NCBI GenBank assembly: GCA_050084985.1
Contig: JBITNC010000001.1
Span: 63,860,001 to 63,924,000, forward strand
From: Nageia nagi
Taxonomy: Eukaryota > Pinophyta
DNA length: 64,000 nt
Direction: 5' to 3'
Below are positions 11,274 to 24,180 of this stretch, piece by piece; within the stretch, counting starts at the first letter, position 1, and each line of letters starts with the position of its first letter. The translations under genes and the position numbers were made by a program. The notes below the pieces were generated by a model. The model was not told the origin of the DNA. It saw nothing but the letters and a program-made list of their open reading frames with translations, and ran no database searches.

Positions 11274-13300
11274 AAACCCTTTCCAATGAGTGGTCACATG
11301 ACCCCTTTTGCTCAAAAAGTGATCCCGAGGCATGTGTTTGAAGTTTCTTATTGAATGCTGAAAAATACAACTAATCAGATGTGCGAATTATTATTTGTTG
11401 TTATTGGTTATTCTTGATTACTAGAATTGTGGAATTTGTATGCAGTTTTAGCTATTTGTACTTGTTGAATTGTACCAAGTTTTATCACAACATTGAATTC
11501 GGCTACTTATTGAATCAAAAGAGTGAATTTGGAGGCATTATTATTTTACAAGAATGCAAGATTGCAAACTTTATTAGGTACCAAATTTTTTGCAATTTTT
11601 TCCATACAACTTCACTTCATAAATATACATCAAAGAGATCTACTCTATTAGATCCATCTCATCAAGATGATCATAATAGTGTGTATATTTGATAATACAC
11701 TTAGTAGACTCAACACTAGATTTACTTCAATTGGAGATCTATATCATTAGATTTATTTCATCAAGAGGACTTAGAAGAATGATTAGGATTAATGGAGCAA
11801 AACATTGCATTCTTTTGAGTTATGCCACCAAGAAAGACACCCTTAGCAACTATATACCTGGAAAGGGATGTGATAGGTTATTAATCCACCATTAATTATC
11901 AACCAAGAATCGTCCAAAGTTTTGCTAAGGCTTGTGTTGTATACACCCATTTACAAAGAGATCTAATTCTATATGAAACAAGAAATTACAAAAAATAAAG
12001 CTTATTTTACATCCAACTAATGAGAAATAGATCCTTCCTCTTTAGCAAGTAAGATGACCTTTTCTTATTGGATCAACAGGAGATCCCCTTTCCCTTTATA
12101 TTGACTCAAGGAAAAACCAACACAAATGAAAATGTAAGCAAATTTCAATTTATCAATGGAGTACAAAACATTTTTCTTTCACATCATCTTCTTTTTATGA
12201 ATGGAAGTACAAGTATATATAGGGTTTTTAAGTTGTAACAACTTGCTAATATTTGACCCTTATTATTTATGCTAAATACCAATTGAATATTCTAAACTCT
12301 AAAAAATAAATCTTTATTGTTGTAGCAACAACCATCCAAAGAATCTTGGTTTCCAATTTAGCCAAGAATAACTTTTATAGTTGCTACAACTAACAATCCA
12401 TAAATGAATTTATTACATAAAATACAAAATGACAAAAGGATAATGCATGCTGTTGACTCAAAAATTGATTCGACAATTGACTTTATAGTTGGACAAATTT
12501 ATAGTTGGTTGAATTTGATATTTTCCAAATTTGCAGTTGTAACAACCCATTTTTTGCTTCAAACTTCAAAAGCTTGTAACTTTAATTTTGTTGCTTTGTT
12601 TTCTTGTTGTAATACCTTGTTAGAAAGATCTTTCGAATGATATATAATTTATGAATTTGCGTTAAGTTTGGGTCAATCAAATTCCATTATGAAGTTTCCC
12701 ATGTTTGATAGAATTTTACCTATAATAATTTTGTGTGTGCTCATGTAGTATTTCATGTACTTGCTCCTATAAATATCCTATTTGTAAGAAGTGTCTGTAG
12801 AAGACTTTGTAGAAGCTCTCGTAGCAAACCTATAAACTCTTGTACCAAATCTATAGAAGCTTCCATAGTACTTCTACAAACTACGAAGTATCATCATAGA
12901 ACCTTATATTCTCTATATCCTTTATGCTTTTATTTAGGAGTTAATTAGGTTCTCAAAAGTAATTATTGAGTCCTTTAATCACTATTTACATAACATCAAT
13001 AATGTAAGTAAATATCATAATATGCACTTGTAATGCTATCAATGATGTAGTTACAAAGATCTTTAATGCTTGTTAATGATGTCATCATCTAAATTCCTGC
13101 ACATGTGAAATCACTAGTTCATGCAATTAATACCTCCAAGTACCTAAATGGTGCAATCATTGCTTATGGATGAGTTAATCATGCTAAAGGATAGATATTA
13201 TTCTTTTGATATGATATAGATTCTTGATGTAATATCTTGCTATGATCTAGACCTTGTAAAACAAAATGTTAGAAGGGGGAACCTCAAACATTAATTCCTT
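11274..13300. other. Unassigned sequence with a weak LTR-like start
   Basis: A TGTAACAACCC start at 12538 followed by a TATAAATA box at 12769-12776 resembles LTR layout, but no end, primer site or duplication was found. About 12780-12890 repeats short TAGAAG(C) words. No coding domain is recognised. Confidence 0.3.
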
Positions 13301-15860
13301 AAGACCTTACAACATAGGTGTATTTAGGCCCCCTTACACTCATTCAAAAGTGTGTAGAACATAAAGAGAATGCCTACATGTAATATGCTCATATGATAGG
13401 TTAATACTTATGATAATTCTATGACAATCTTCTTTATGACTATGGAGATAATGCTAAATGATCAAGATTATAACCAAGATAATGCTATATGCTTTTGATG
13501 CAAGATTATGATAAATGGTATGCTAAAATGATTAAGAAAGTGATCTAAACAATCTTTATGAGTAAGCAAGAATACTCACAAAGCTAAATGACATAATAAA
13601 TGAAAAATTATGCTAAATGATGTGATGAGTATTCATAAAAAATTGACAAATTCCTAAGCTAACATGAACCTAGGATGATAGTAGCCTAAGGATGCAACTA
13701 CATGCATACAAGATGTGCAAGACAAGAAAATTAACTAGAAAGGATATAACTCCTCCAAGTTCTCCAAGATTATACCTACACATGCAAATCACATGGAAAG
13801 ATGAGCAAGATAACAAAATATTTGATAAATTGATGTAATTATATCTAAAACCATCCTAAAATGGGGTGATATCACGTTGTTGAAGTGATATAATGGTGGG
13901 TTTCTCCAAAACCTTTAGAAAATGCTCAAAGACTATGCTCAATGCTCATACTAGCAAATGCTTAGTGCTCACATAATGCTCAAGATGAATTACCAAGAAC
14001 AACTTGATCTTTTTCCAAATGATATTTGAAATGCTTATATAGCTAACTATTTTAGGATTGATTGGTTGATTACCAGTCAGAAGGTTGATTACCCAATTGG
14101 TAAGCCGATTGTGATATGCTCCATTTTGACTATTTTTCTTATTTTTCTCATTGTTATGGTTTTTCCCAAATATGCTCATGATCTAACATTATGTATTTTT
14201 AGGTTGCCTACAGTTGCCCTTTTTGGAGTGTTGTCATAAGATAAAATTAGCATAAAAACCAACAAATAATGTAATTATAATAATTGATAATATTTTGCCT
14301 TTGATTTTTCCAAATGATAATTATCAATGATAATTCTTTATTACTGTTGATGATAATGATTGTAAGTATGAAAACCTACCAAATGTTGAGGAACAAGCGT
14401 AAAGTGTCCAAAACATGAATCAATGTAAGATGTACCAATTCATGGCAAAATGTTATATGATTATGCTTGACTTAATATAGTGTTAAAGCTCTTGATGTGA
14501 TCATCTAATAATGCCAACTTTGTTCCAATTTATGGAAAATAAAGAGGAATGATACGCTATGTTTATATTTTCCCTATTTTATCACAAATAAAATAACTTT
14601 TCCCAGTGGATAGAAAACAAAGAGAATATGCTCAAAATGATCATGATCTACATTGCCCTAGTTGATGGAAATAATGCAAAAAAATGCTACCCTTACCCCA
14701 ATTTATGGAAAACAAGGAAAATGATAAGGATGATAATGCTTAAGTCAATGATTTTGATGTCTTACCAATATAATTGGATGTGATGTTATTGATCTTGCTT
14801 TGAGAATTTGTTGATATTTTGCCTCTCAAACAATGGTTTAATGGGTGAACAAATTGAATTTAACAAAGCATTAATTGACCATTCATAAAAATGTATAGAT
14901 AAATGCTAAACTATTTTGCTTGATTGACTTGATATATGATATTATAATATTGCTTGATTTTGAGCATGATTTGATTTGATGTGATATGATAGATTATCAA
15001 AAGATTATAAAAGAGATTCAACCATCCCAAAGTCATCACCATTTGTTCCATAGGACTATGTTTCCCTCAAAAACCATGATAGTCATCAATTGATGGTGTT
15101 AATCCATGCCTCTAAGAAGATAATTGTGACCCATGTGGTTGCTTCCTCATGGGGAATGGGGCCCATGGATAGTGATGATAACAATGATTTAAGTAAGCCT
15201 CAAAGATTTGTGCCTATGATGATTTGATTTTGATATTTTGATGTAAGGCATGCTTGATGAAAAAGTTCAAAGATAATGATGATAAAATGCTTTCTAATAT
15301 TTGATTGATTTTTTTTATGATATGATGAGATGATAAAGATATGACATGATGTGATGTGATAAATATGTATGCCACATGTTATGATATGATAACATGCTCA
15401 TGATGATGATATATAGACAATGATATGCAATGATGATGACTGTATGTGATGAGAAAAGTAGCTCATGCTAGTGCTAGGAGATGAGTGAGTTGTCCTACCT
15501 GAAATTTTCTACTATTAGATAACATCAAAGGGAGAAGTAGGCTTCAATATCAACTCCTAAGATATTAAGAGAATATAATGTGTGTTGATGAGTGTGACAA
15601 GTGATATTTTTATGATGTAAGATAATGCTCATGTTGATGCTCAACGATTTTCAAAGGATTTGTGTTATGATTATGATGATAACATGTTTGATACTGAAAT
15701 GATAATGATGATGATCATAATGTTGATGTGTCAAAGGATGTTGTTATGCTTATTAGCTCATCCACATGGATAAATCCCATAAAACCATGATAAGAAATTG
15801 ACTTGCTATTCACGTTGGCGTGGCACCCACTTAATTCACATTACATGTATGCAAAGTATC
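13300..15860. repeat. Low-complexity ATGAT-rich region with degenerate repeats
   Basis: The tract is dense in GATGAT and TGCTAAATGAT words. A degenerate unit built on CCAATTTATGGAAAA recurs near 14527, 14600 and 14698. I found no coding domain. It could be a decayed hypervariable untranslated region of a Tat element, but that is inference. Confidence 0.4.
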
Positions 15861-16525
15861 ATTAAACACCCCTAAATGTTGATTTGATGGTGCGATTAGA
15901 ACTCCTATTGAGACTTACTCATTTTCAATCATATCTTGGATTAAATGTTGAAATTGCATGCACACATTAGTGTTATGCCCTTTTTTCCTATGATAATAAA
16001 AAAAATCATTTTCCTTGTACCAAAATCAAGTTGATGCCAATGGATTGTCTTTAATTTCAAGAAAAGTGATCATATTAGTTTGAAGCAATATTTGAAATAT
16101 ATCTGATAATTGTTCCACAAAAGAAGTAAAATGTCAAGATTGTTTAGGTGGTAAAGATGCTTGATTGTTGAGATTCCATTGTTGTTGAGATTATTGATTA
16201 TTTCTTAATTATGCCTTTTTTGTGGTGCCACTCTATGATAGGTTGTGCTTGATTAACATTAAATGATAATTGATTTGATTGTGTCTTTTTATAAGAGGCA
16301 CTATTATCATTATCACCATAGTTAAATTGCTTTTGTTGCTTTTTGTCTTTCTTTCTTAGCTTGATTTCACCTGATTGAAGGTTAACTTAATCAATAATAC
16401 AACTTTTTCTTAACATATTGATAAGTTTATCTTATGGAAAAGTGTATGGAAAGTCCTTGATTAATGCTCTCCATCTAGATACATAGTCATTTGTTGATTC
16501 ATCATCAAATTGTGATAATTTTCCC
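15860..16525 (-). pseudogene. Tat-type gag fragment
   Basis: The minus strand from about 16525 reads LSQFDDESTNDYVSRWRAL, the capsid motif (DYVxRWRAL) typical of plant Tat/Athila gag, then a Lys/Gln-rich stretch. Near 15950-16010 it reads YYHRKKGHNTNVCMQFQHLI and QDMIEN, the Tat gag C-terminal pattern (YHxxxGHxTExC...IQDMI). Stops and frameshifts interrupt it, for example TAA just after the YTFP stretch. It lies downstream of the G0 integrase in the same orientation, so it belongs either to a second Tat copy or to a rearranged one. No protease or RT follows on its left. Confidence 0.7.
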
Positions 16526-16948
16526 AAATTTATGATAGATGATATTTTTTTGATATTTATGGACCCGTAAGAAATTTATATAATGGGCATGAAATAAAAA
16601 AACTATACATATACATAACATCTCATAGATATGTCCATTATAGCTCAAAGAGTAAATCAACATAACATAGTTTTGTATGAATTTCAACAAAGAAATCATC
16701 ATATAAAACATATTTCATTAACCATCATTAATAATAATCATAAATAAAAAATAAAACCATTTCCTTGAAGGATTGGTAAGCATATGCTTTATTGTCAGAT
16801 ATGGATAAGGTTGTCCTCCAAACATCTCAAAGAATATTTAAGGTTAACAAAAGATATATTATATAATCATAATCATATCAAAATAATCAAAGTTTTCTTA
16901 TACCCAAGGAAAAAGAATTTATTTTAATTATAAGAAATAAAGGTTTCT
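16526..16948. other. Unassigned spacer
   Basis: AT-rich sequence between the Tat gag and the 94-bp repeat. No LTR end or primer-binding site is recognised, although a gag leader would be expected here. Confidence 0.4.
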
Positions 16949-17300
16949 ATAAAACTTAGCACACTTCCATAAAGAACGAAGAAGAATCGAGTACTATTTT
17001 TCCCCAAGTACCAAATAGGTTACCTCCAAATAAGAGCCTGGTATAAAACTCGATACACTTCCATAAAGAAAGTGTTATAAATGGGTACTATTTTACCCCA
17101 AGTAGTAAATGAGTTAACTCCAAATGAGACTTTACTATAAAACTCAACACACTTCCATCAATAAAGTGTTAGAAGTGGGTACTATTTTTCCCTAAGTACC
17201 AAATGAGTTACCTCCAAATGAGATTCTTCTATAAAGCTTGAAATACTTCCATAAAGAGAGTGTTAGAATCAGATACTATTTTTCCTCAAATTACAAAATA
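16949..17300. repeat. 94-bp tandem repeat, about 3.7 copies
   Basis: Units begin ATAAA at 16949, 17043, 17137 and 17231, a constant 94-bp spacing. Each holds CACTTCCATAAAGA, then GTACTATTTTTCCCC, then GTTACCTCCAAAT. The array lies just downstream (in sense) of a Tat integrase, where Tat/Ogre elements are known to carry variable tandem repeats. Confidence 0.9.
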
Positions 17301-17929
17301 TAATATCAACTACAAATTTATCTAAAATAGTATGAGATTAATTGAATTACAGGGATAAAGTACAAGAAAACATACTTGTACTTACCTTTGATGAGAAAAA
17401 TTTCAAATCTTTTCTTCAAAAGGATCATGTAAAATTTTATAATTAATTCAAAATTATTACACTTAAGAACTTCAACAAGCAATAAAAAAATTCTCAAACA
17501 AGAATTTCTTCCTATACCATGTATCTATGCACCATTTCTAGAGGATTTTTTTTTTTTTTTGCAACTTCATATGATGATTAAATAAAGACTTTGAATCCTT
17601 TGTGAGGATTTATCTTACTCCATTATATTTAAATTGACATAAATGAGATTGATATTTCTTCACCAAATAATCTCTTTTATATTTTATCTATTTTTTTAGA
17701 ATGATAAACTTCTAAGAATTGAGATTGCAATAGTATTGTGAAATAGGTTACACTTTATTTTTCTAAAAAACACCTTAGGAGGCATGTAACAATGTAAAAG
17801 ATCTTGACATTAATACTATATAAAATTTGAGTTAGATATTAAAATGACCTATAACTAATTGAAAAAATCTAAAAAATGACTAAGTTGATTTACTATGCAT
17901 AGAATCTCTTGAGTTGTATGATATTAATT
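17301..17929. other. G0 sequence downstream of integrase
   Basis: AT-rich and non-coding. It lies between the integrase C-terminus and the 94-bp array and is probably the 3' untranslated region of G0. A run of T at about 17549-17564 is the only notable feature. Confidence 0.4.
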
Positions 17930-18646
17930 GTCTTCTATTCTTCTTTTTATTCAATAGTTATGAATTTGTATGCACTTGAACTATACTTTACTATAATAAT
18001 GTAAGGACCAATCCAATTTAGTTCAAACTTGCCTTTATTTTCATTTTCCACTGCCTTTTTTTTGCTTGATTATTTTTAAGGACTGAATATCCAACTTCAA
18101 ATTCCTTTGGATTTATTTTTTTCTATAAGCTTTCTTAATTTTGTTATGATACATTATCAAGTGTGATGAAGTATCAACCCTTTTTTCATCCAAAGTTTCT
18201 AGCTTTGTCAATCTTTCTTTTCTTTTCTCTTCTTTTGAAATGATGCATCATAAAGTAACTCTCAAAGAAGGGATCTCTATTCCAAAGGTAAAACAAGCTC
18301 ATCACCAAAAACAAGGAAGAATAGTGTAGCACCTATTTCTAAATGAATACAAGTCCTATATGCCTAAAGAGCATATGGAATTTGAGTATATCAAAATTTC
18401 CCATTCTTCAACTATTTAACTCAAAATACTAATAATTATCTTATTACTAGATTCAACTTGGCCATTTCCTTGAGGATGATATAAAATATAAAACTTCCTT
18501 TCAATATGAAATTTATCATAGAAATATTTTATTCCATTTTCGAAATTTTTTTTTCCATTACCCATGAAGATTTTAAATATGATCCCAATTCTTGTTATGA
18601 TATTCTCAAAAAAATCAATAATTTTATCACTCTTTGAAGACTTGAG
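17930..18646 (-). pseudogene. G0 Tat integrase, C-terminal part
   Basis: Reading left from 18646, the minus strand gives SSKSDKIIDFFENIITRIG, then IFMGNG (the position of the second catalytic Asp, here Gly), then YHPQGNGQVESSNKII with the catalytic Glu kept. After a frameshift it reads AYRTCIHLEIGATLFFLVFG, and finally the C-terminal region NPKEFEVGYSVLKN near 18080. Order and wording are those of plant Ty3 Tat integrases (rve core plus C-terminal domain). Several stops replace Gln or Arg codons. The N-terminal half lies at 48446-49000. Element A inserted at codons Leu-Lys. Confidence 0.85.
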
Positions 18647-20148
18647 TGTAACATCCCCATTTTTAAGTTTCCACTCATTTTTAATCTTGAGAAGATTTCA
18701 TCCTCTAAATTCCAAGGATTTCCAAATCGTCACTTGGAATGGGTAGAAAATCTCGTGGCATTCATTTTGACAGGTATATACAACTAGGTTTCGTCAAGAA
18801 ACAAAGAAGTTATGGTATTTTAAAGTTCAACCATAGACTACTTTTATCATATCATGCACACATGAAATCCATAATTTTACCTCCAATTGTTCCATTTAAA
18901 TGCAACATCTTCTTTCTAAGGATAAGCTATTGTAACATGGTCTATTGGAACATATGGGTCATCAATAAAAGCCTAAATATTTGTATTAATATGGATGCCC
19001 ATTTATGGGTGCTTTATGATCCCAAAAATGTAATTAATAGGTGTTAGGAGTCATTTAAGTAAATTAGGAGTGTTTTATTATTTTAAGTCTAGGTTGGGTC
19101 ATTCAACCACTCATAATGTAATTTTTAATTTTTAATCTCATACTCACCTATAAAATAGATATGAGAGCTCATTTGGAGATATGTGTTTAGAATTCTTCTC
19201 CTTCTTCTCTTAGATGTGGGTAGTGCTCTCCTAGATCCATGTTAGTGACATGAGGTGCTTAAAGTTTAGAACAACTTCAGGTCTTAGGAAATGCTTTCTT
19301 GAGGGTTACTGAACCTAAAGGATTATATCTAGTTATTCATGGGGTGTTGGAATTACCCTTGTATTAGTATAACATTGTTAGTGTAACTCTAAGTATCCAC
19401 CATAGTTGAGGAGGAGGAATCCCTAGTGCAAGCCAAGCCACTTCTATAGCCCTGAGCCCTAAAGCATCGGTCCATTCCCAAGCATCACTATCATTACTTG
19501 AAAGTCATTTGTAATTGAGGTTATTGCATCTTTTGTTATCAAATATAATCACACTTGGCCATTGCTTTGATATTCATATGTTATCTTGTGGTGATTATCT
19601 CTTTGTGTTTGGACGTTAACATTCTTATATGAGATATTGAGTTATTTGCATGTTATATTGAGATAGTGCGCTCCTACATGAGATGTTAGGGTTTTAGCAT
19701 GATATATTGTCTTTATTGGCCAAATATTGTATTTATTGAGCCATTTGTGATGTAATTTGGTCTTTATACCTAGATGTTACATTATTATGGGTTGAATGAC
19801 ATGTTTTGGGTATCATAAGTGAGACATTGGGCTCTTAGATTGAGATCCAACATTCCACACTTATAAGTTTGATTTCCTTCACATAATTGAAGTGATTTTT
19901 CATATTTAAATATTTATTCTTGAATGGGATGATGATATTTTCAGTTTAGAATGATATTTTGGTATTACATGATGGATATCTTGCATTGGGAGTGAGATGT
20001 CCCTCTCTTAGGGATATATTTGGAAATTTTGGTATTCATTTCTTGTTTGGCATGGTTCATTGCATTCTTTAGATCATTAAGATAATTTTGTGATTGGATT
20101 AGCCATATTATGAATATTTAAGAGTGATCCCTAAATTGGGTCATTATA
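18647..20148 (+). repeat. 5' LTR of element A (about 1502 bp)
   Basis: It starts TGTAACATCC and ends GTCATTATA (an expected CA has become TA). It aligns with 32614-33572 and 47875-48445. A TATA box (CTATAAAATAG) lies at 19148-19158. Confidence 0.85.
19149..19157 (+). promoter_or_regulatory. TATA box of LTR A
   Basis: TATAAAATA precedes a pyrimidine-rich stretch (TTCTTCTCCTTCTTCTC). The equivalent in the 3' LTR is TATAAAAG at 33112-33119. Confidence 0.55.
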
Positions 20149-20149
20149 G

Positions 20150-20162
20150 TGGTGTTAGAGCC
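20150..20162 (+). other. Primer-binding site of element A (decayed)
   Basis: TGGTGTTAGAGCC is one base inside the LTR end. It differs from the initiator-Met type TGGTATCAGAGCC at two positions. Confidence 0.7.
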
Positions 20163-21161
20163 AAGATCTTGCCATCCTATTCAGTGAGATCTTCAAAAAG
20201 GTAATATCAAATCCAAGTTTGCCATGGTATCAACATTATACAATGGTATTATAATTATATAAATTGAATCTCAAAGGAAGGTTTATAGTTTAATTAGAGA
20301 CAATATTTTACTACATTATTGAGGATATTTTTTTAGGGAATTACAATAGTACCAGAAGGATCATAGAGGAATTTGGTGCATCCACAAGCTAAGAGAAGGA
20401 TAAGTTAGACTCTTTGCACCCTAATTTGGTTTATGGCACACTCAAAAGGGAAACAACATTCTCCTACATCCTAGTATCCCCATCATGATCATCAAATTCA
20501 AATTTTAAAGCAAAAAGGGGGAACGTTGGGTTCCAAGACCCCATTAATCACTTTAGAAACATCAAATATGACTTTTGGAGAAACACATCCCATAATGGAG
20601 GCATAAAATAATAGGTTTAAAAAGGATGAAATTCAAATTTAGATATCAATTTTTTTTATTTTTATTTCAAGCCATTTGGATTTTATCTTAAATCAAATTG
20701 GATGGATAAGGCTTATAAGAGTTAATTAGGAGAAATAAGTAGTCTTAATAAAGTAGTTATGTGTCTAGAAAAAGAATTTAAAATTATGATGGTAGAAATG
20801 GAAGTAAAGTTAGACAATTTGATCAATTTTTTTGGCTAATTGTTGAACGAGATGGATATGAAATTACCTAATGAGGTTTTTGCATCTAAAGAAAAATAAA
20901 GGGTGGCAAAATTAGATGAGCTAGTAAGGGAGTACATCATAAGATCAAAAAAATATAATAAGGTGGTATACTTTAATATACTTATGGGATTGAAGGGAAA
21001 TAAGAATATACTAAAGACTACCTACCACACTCATGTTCCAAATTTGACAAGAACCATCCCATCAAATCGAGGGAATGGTATGCAAATGCCACCACTACAA
21101 AAGAAGAGAATCAAGCACTCCAAAAAAAGGACATCCATATTGAAAATAGAAAGAGTAAATT

Positions 21162-21670
21162 AATTTTGTTGGAATGTATAATTCATTATTGTAAATTTTG
21201 TAAGGTTCTTATTCTAAATTCTCTAATACTTAAAGGTATCCCTAGATACCTTAAGTATTTAAGTGAATATGATAATGTAACTTATCCTACACTCTTTATC
21301 ATGAGCATGCCCCTTGGGTAATAGGGTGAAGCATGTCATATATTTGTACAATTGTTTAAAGGGAGATCCAAGGGAGGATTTTTGCCTATAAATAGAAGGC
21401 CTTATCCTTGATATTACACACCAAAAGTTGAAGAAAAGTTATGCTCTAGGATTATTGTTAGGAGAGGAAGAAAGAGGTCTTGTAAGAGAGGTATCTTTGT
21501 GAATGAGAAAGATCTTAGTTAGTTGATGTACTCCCATGGTTGTAAAAACTACTTATATCTTGTGTCAAATTGTGAGATTATTGTTTCTTTGAGTCTTGAT
21601 GTGTAAGAGAGCTTTTATGTAATCTTGGGCATATAGGAATTAGTTCTTTAGTCTTAGTTACTTCAAATTT
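21162..21670 (+). repeat. Solo copia-family LTR with AATTT target duplication
   Basis: The LTR itself is 21167-21665 (TGTTGGAATG ... TTACTTCA). It matches the LTRs of Copia-1, -2 and -3, including the TATAAATA box near 21391. It is flanked by AATTT at 21162-21166 and 21666-21670. There is no internal sequence, so it is the product of LTR-LTR recombination. Deleting it with one AATTT leaves the element A frame open across the site. Confidence 0.9.
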
Positions 21671-23655
21671 CCCTCACTAAGGTTGTGGAATCAATCAAGG
21701 ATGATCTTAGAAATACAAAATTAGATATCATGGAAGAAATAAATAAGGCACAAGTTACACCCTCCAAGGTTGAAGAATTGAACTTTGATAGAAATGAACT
21801 TCAATCAAAGTACCTCTTACTTGAGGATAAATTGAAGGCAACACAAAAATAATTAGAACTCATTCAAATATGCCATAAGGATGTTATTTTAGATAAGAAA
21901 AAGATTTCAAATAAATTGGAAAATATTCAAAACAAGTATAACTCTCTAGAGGAAGAGTATGCCAAAACATGTGAAATTCTAGAAGCTGCAAAGAGGGAAA
22001 GTTCCAAATGGAAGGAAGGTTATGAACAAATCCCATAAAAGAAAGAGACTAGGGAGAATAAATTTGCTATAGAAATAACCTCTTTGGAAATTAAATATAG
22101 TGGTGCAAAAGCAAAGCTAAGTACAACTTAGTAACAAATTGAATCTATAAAAGAGAATATAAATAAGTGGATATGGAAAAATGAGTTATCTCAAATAGCA
22201 TTGTAACAGTCTACAACAGTACAAAAATAGATGCAACAAAGAGATGAATTCTTGAGGATAGAGTTTGAATCTTCTATATTAAAAAGGAGGATGAGATTAA
22301 TAAATTATTAATTATTCTTAAGGAAAGAAAATTTGAAGCAAATAAATCCAAAGAAGATACTAAAAGTGTAAAGGCAAAAATTATAGATGCATTATTAGAT
22401 AAAGAAAATAAATTGTAATATATTTTTCAAGAAAATAAATATATAAAGGTCAGTAAGGCATCCATTATTGAGTAGGTTGAATAATTGAAGAATTCATTAT
22501 TCATAATCTTAGTGGAAGCATCAATTTACAATGAATAATATCAAACTCTATAGGAGTATGTGCAAGAAATTGAAAGAAAGACTAATCAAAGGATAGTGTA
22601 TTCCCTTGTATACATTGTGACCATCCATGTAAAGGAATGCATGATGGAGGAAAAGTTAAAGTCCACTAACATGGAGCTCAAAAATCTTAGGCATAAGCTA
22701 ACTAAATAATACAAGGACCTATATGCTATTCACATAGCAAATTTGACAATGAAAGAAAAAGAGAAGAGGACTTATCTTGAGTTAGAAGATGGGGCACCAA
22801 TGAAGCTTAAAGACTAGTCATTTCTAAAGTCTCAATAGTTGATACAACTTGTCCCTATTTTGGATGAGAAATTTTAAGGTTAGAGAGAAATATTCAACTT
22901 GGAATACCTTTATTGCCACATTTTCAAATTTGAGATCAATATAAACAATTGGGAGATAATTCATTCCAATTTTAGGATGTAGATTCAAAACTTCAAAGGA
23001 TAACTAAGTGCACTTCCTAGTATTGATCCTCAAAGGGATAAAAATATAACACCACACATAATTTATGAAGACAACATGAGGGAATCTATTGATCATGATG
23101 AAATAATTATACATTTTACAAAATAATTTAGAAAACTCATGAATCTCCAAATGTACTTGAGGAAAAGAGAGTAAAAATCATAGCTGATAAGCACATGGAT
23201 GCATTCTCAATCCTAGAAAGAATTGGTGGAAACCAATTTGAATATGAAGGCATTATGGTAAGTAAAAAATAGTATAAGGGATAATTACAAACATCTATGA
23301 AGAGTTATTAGTTTCAACATATGAGAAAAAGGTGATGATGAGAAGGATCAAAGATTCATACCAAAATGAAGGGATAGAGGAAAATAACCACAAGGATGTT
23401 AGTGAGACCTAATACATTGATAATTCCATCACTATGAGGATTCATGAAAAAATATTTCATCTTTGGAGAAAAATTCCCACTACAAGGAGGCATGAACCAC
23501 CATGAAGATATTCTCTTAAAAAAGGAAGACCATTTGCTTCATGTGATCACTCATGAAAGCATAAGAAAACCTTTCCTCATTACTATTACAAAATTATACC
23601 TATTAGGGGATACACCAAATTTTTCATTTCTCATATGGAAGGAACAAAGAGGTCT

Positions 23656-23660
23656 TGAAC
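23656..23660. other. Target duplication of Copia-1, left copy (TGAAC)
   Basis: TGAAC here equals TGAAC at 32050-32054, immediately outside the two LTRs. Confidence 0.9.
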
Positions 23661-24166
23661 AGAGAGAATTGAACTATAACAAGAACAATCCTAAACTACC
23701 CAAATCACATGAAAGCTCTCAATTCACATCTACCTAACTCACAAATAAGAAAATCTCACAAAGTAATTCAAGATGTAAAGTGGATCCTCAAACTAAGAGT
23801 ACATCCACTAACTAGATCTTTACTTCAATCACAAATACAACTCTCTTACAATCCTTGTAATCTCAACTCCTACACTTCTATCCTATAGCATAACTTTACT
23901 CCACTATTGGTGTGTATTCACAAAGAGGGAGCCTTTTATTTATAGGCCAAAATCCCTCTTTGGATCACCCTTTTATCCAATGTACAAAAGCATGGCATGC
24001 ACATCCTTTTACCCAAGGGGCATGCTCATGACATGGAGTGTAGGAGAAGTTACATTATCATATTCACTTAAATACTTAAGGTATAAAATAATACCCTTAA
24101 GTATTAGTAAATTTACATAGAATATTTAATACAAACCTTTACAATAATGCATTATACATTCCAACA
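23661..24166 (-). repeat. Copia-1 3' LTR (506 bp)
   Basis: On the plus strand it ends CATTCCAACA. Its first base is A where the partner LTR has T. It is the same length as the 5' LTR. Confidence 0.95.
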
Positions 24167-24180
24167 CTCCCCCTTAATGC
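24167..24180 (-). other. Copia-1 polypurine tract
   Basis: The sense strand GCATTAAGGGGGAG directly abuts the LTR start TGTTGG. It primes plus-strand DNA synthesis. Confidence 0.85.

Larger units (their letters stand above)
20433..23660 (+). pseudogene. Element A long coiled-coil frame, 5' part
   Basis: The first plausible start is ATG at 20433 (MAHSKGKQHSPTS). The frame then decays but is followable by composition. There is a Leu/Glu/Lys-rich stretch (MVEMEVKLDNLINFFG, LLNEMDMKLPNEVF) near 20790-20880. From about 21005 a clean frame contains SREWYANATTTKEENQALQ; it passes through the solo-LTR insertion point and goes on as LTKVVESIKDDLRNTKLDIM, LLLEDKLKAT and KYNSLEEEYAKTCEILEAAK to beyond 22000. 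The repeated Leu/Lys/Glu spacing predicts long coiled coils. Many stops look like CAA or CAG turned to TAA or TAG. I do not recognise the protein; its position after the primer-binding site suggests a gag-like role. An 86-codon frame at 20903-21163 is only partly the true frame. Confidence 0.55.

Noticed and set aside
20903-21163. 86-codon open frame as a separate gene
   Set aside because: It overlaps the element A frame. The neighbouring frame, not this one, continues past the solo LTR without stops, so most of it is a shadow.
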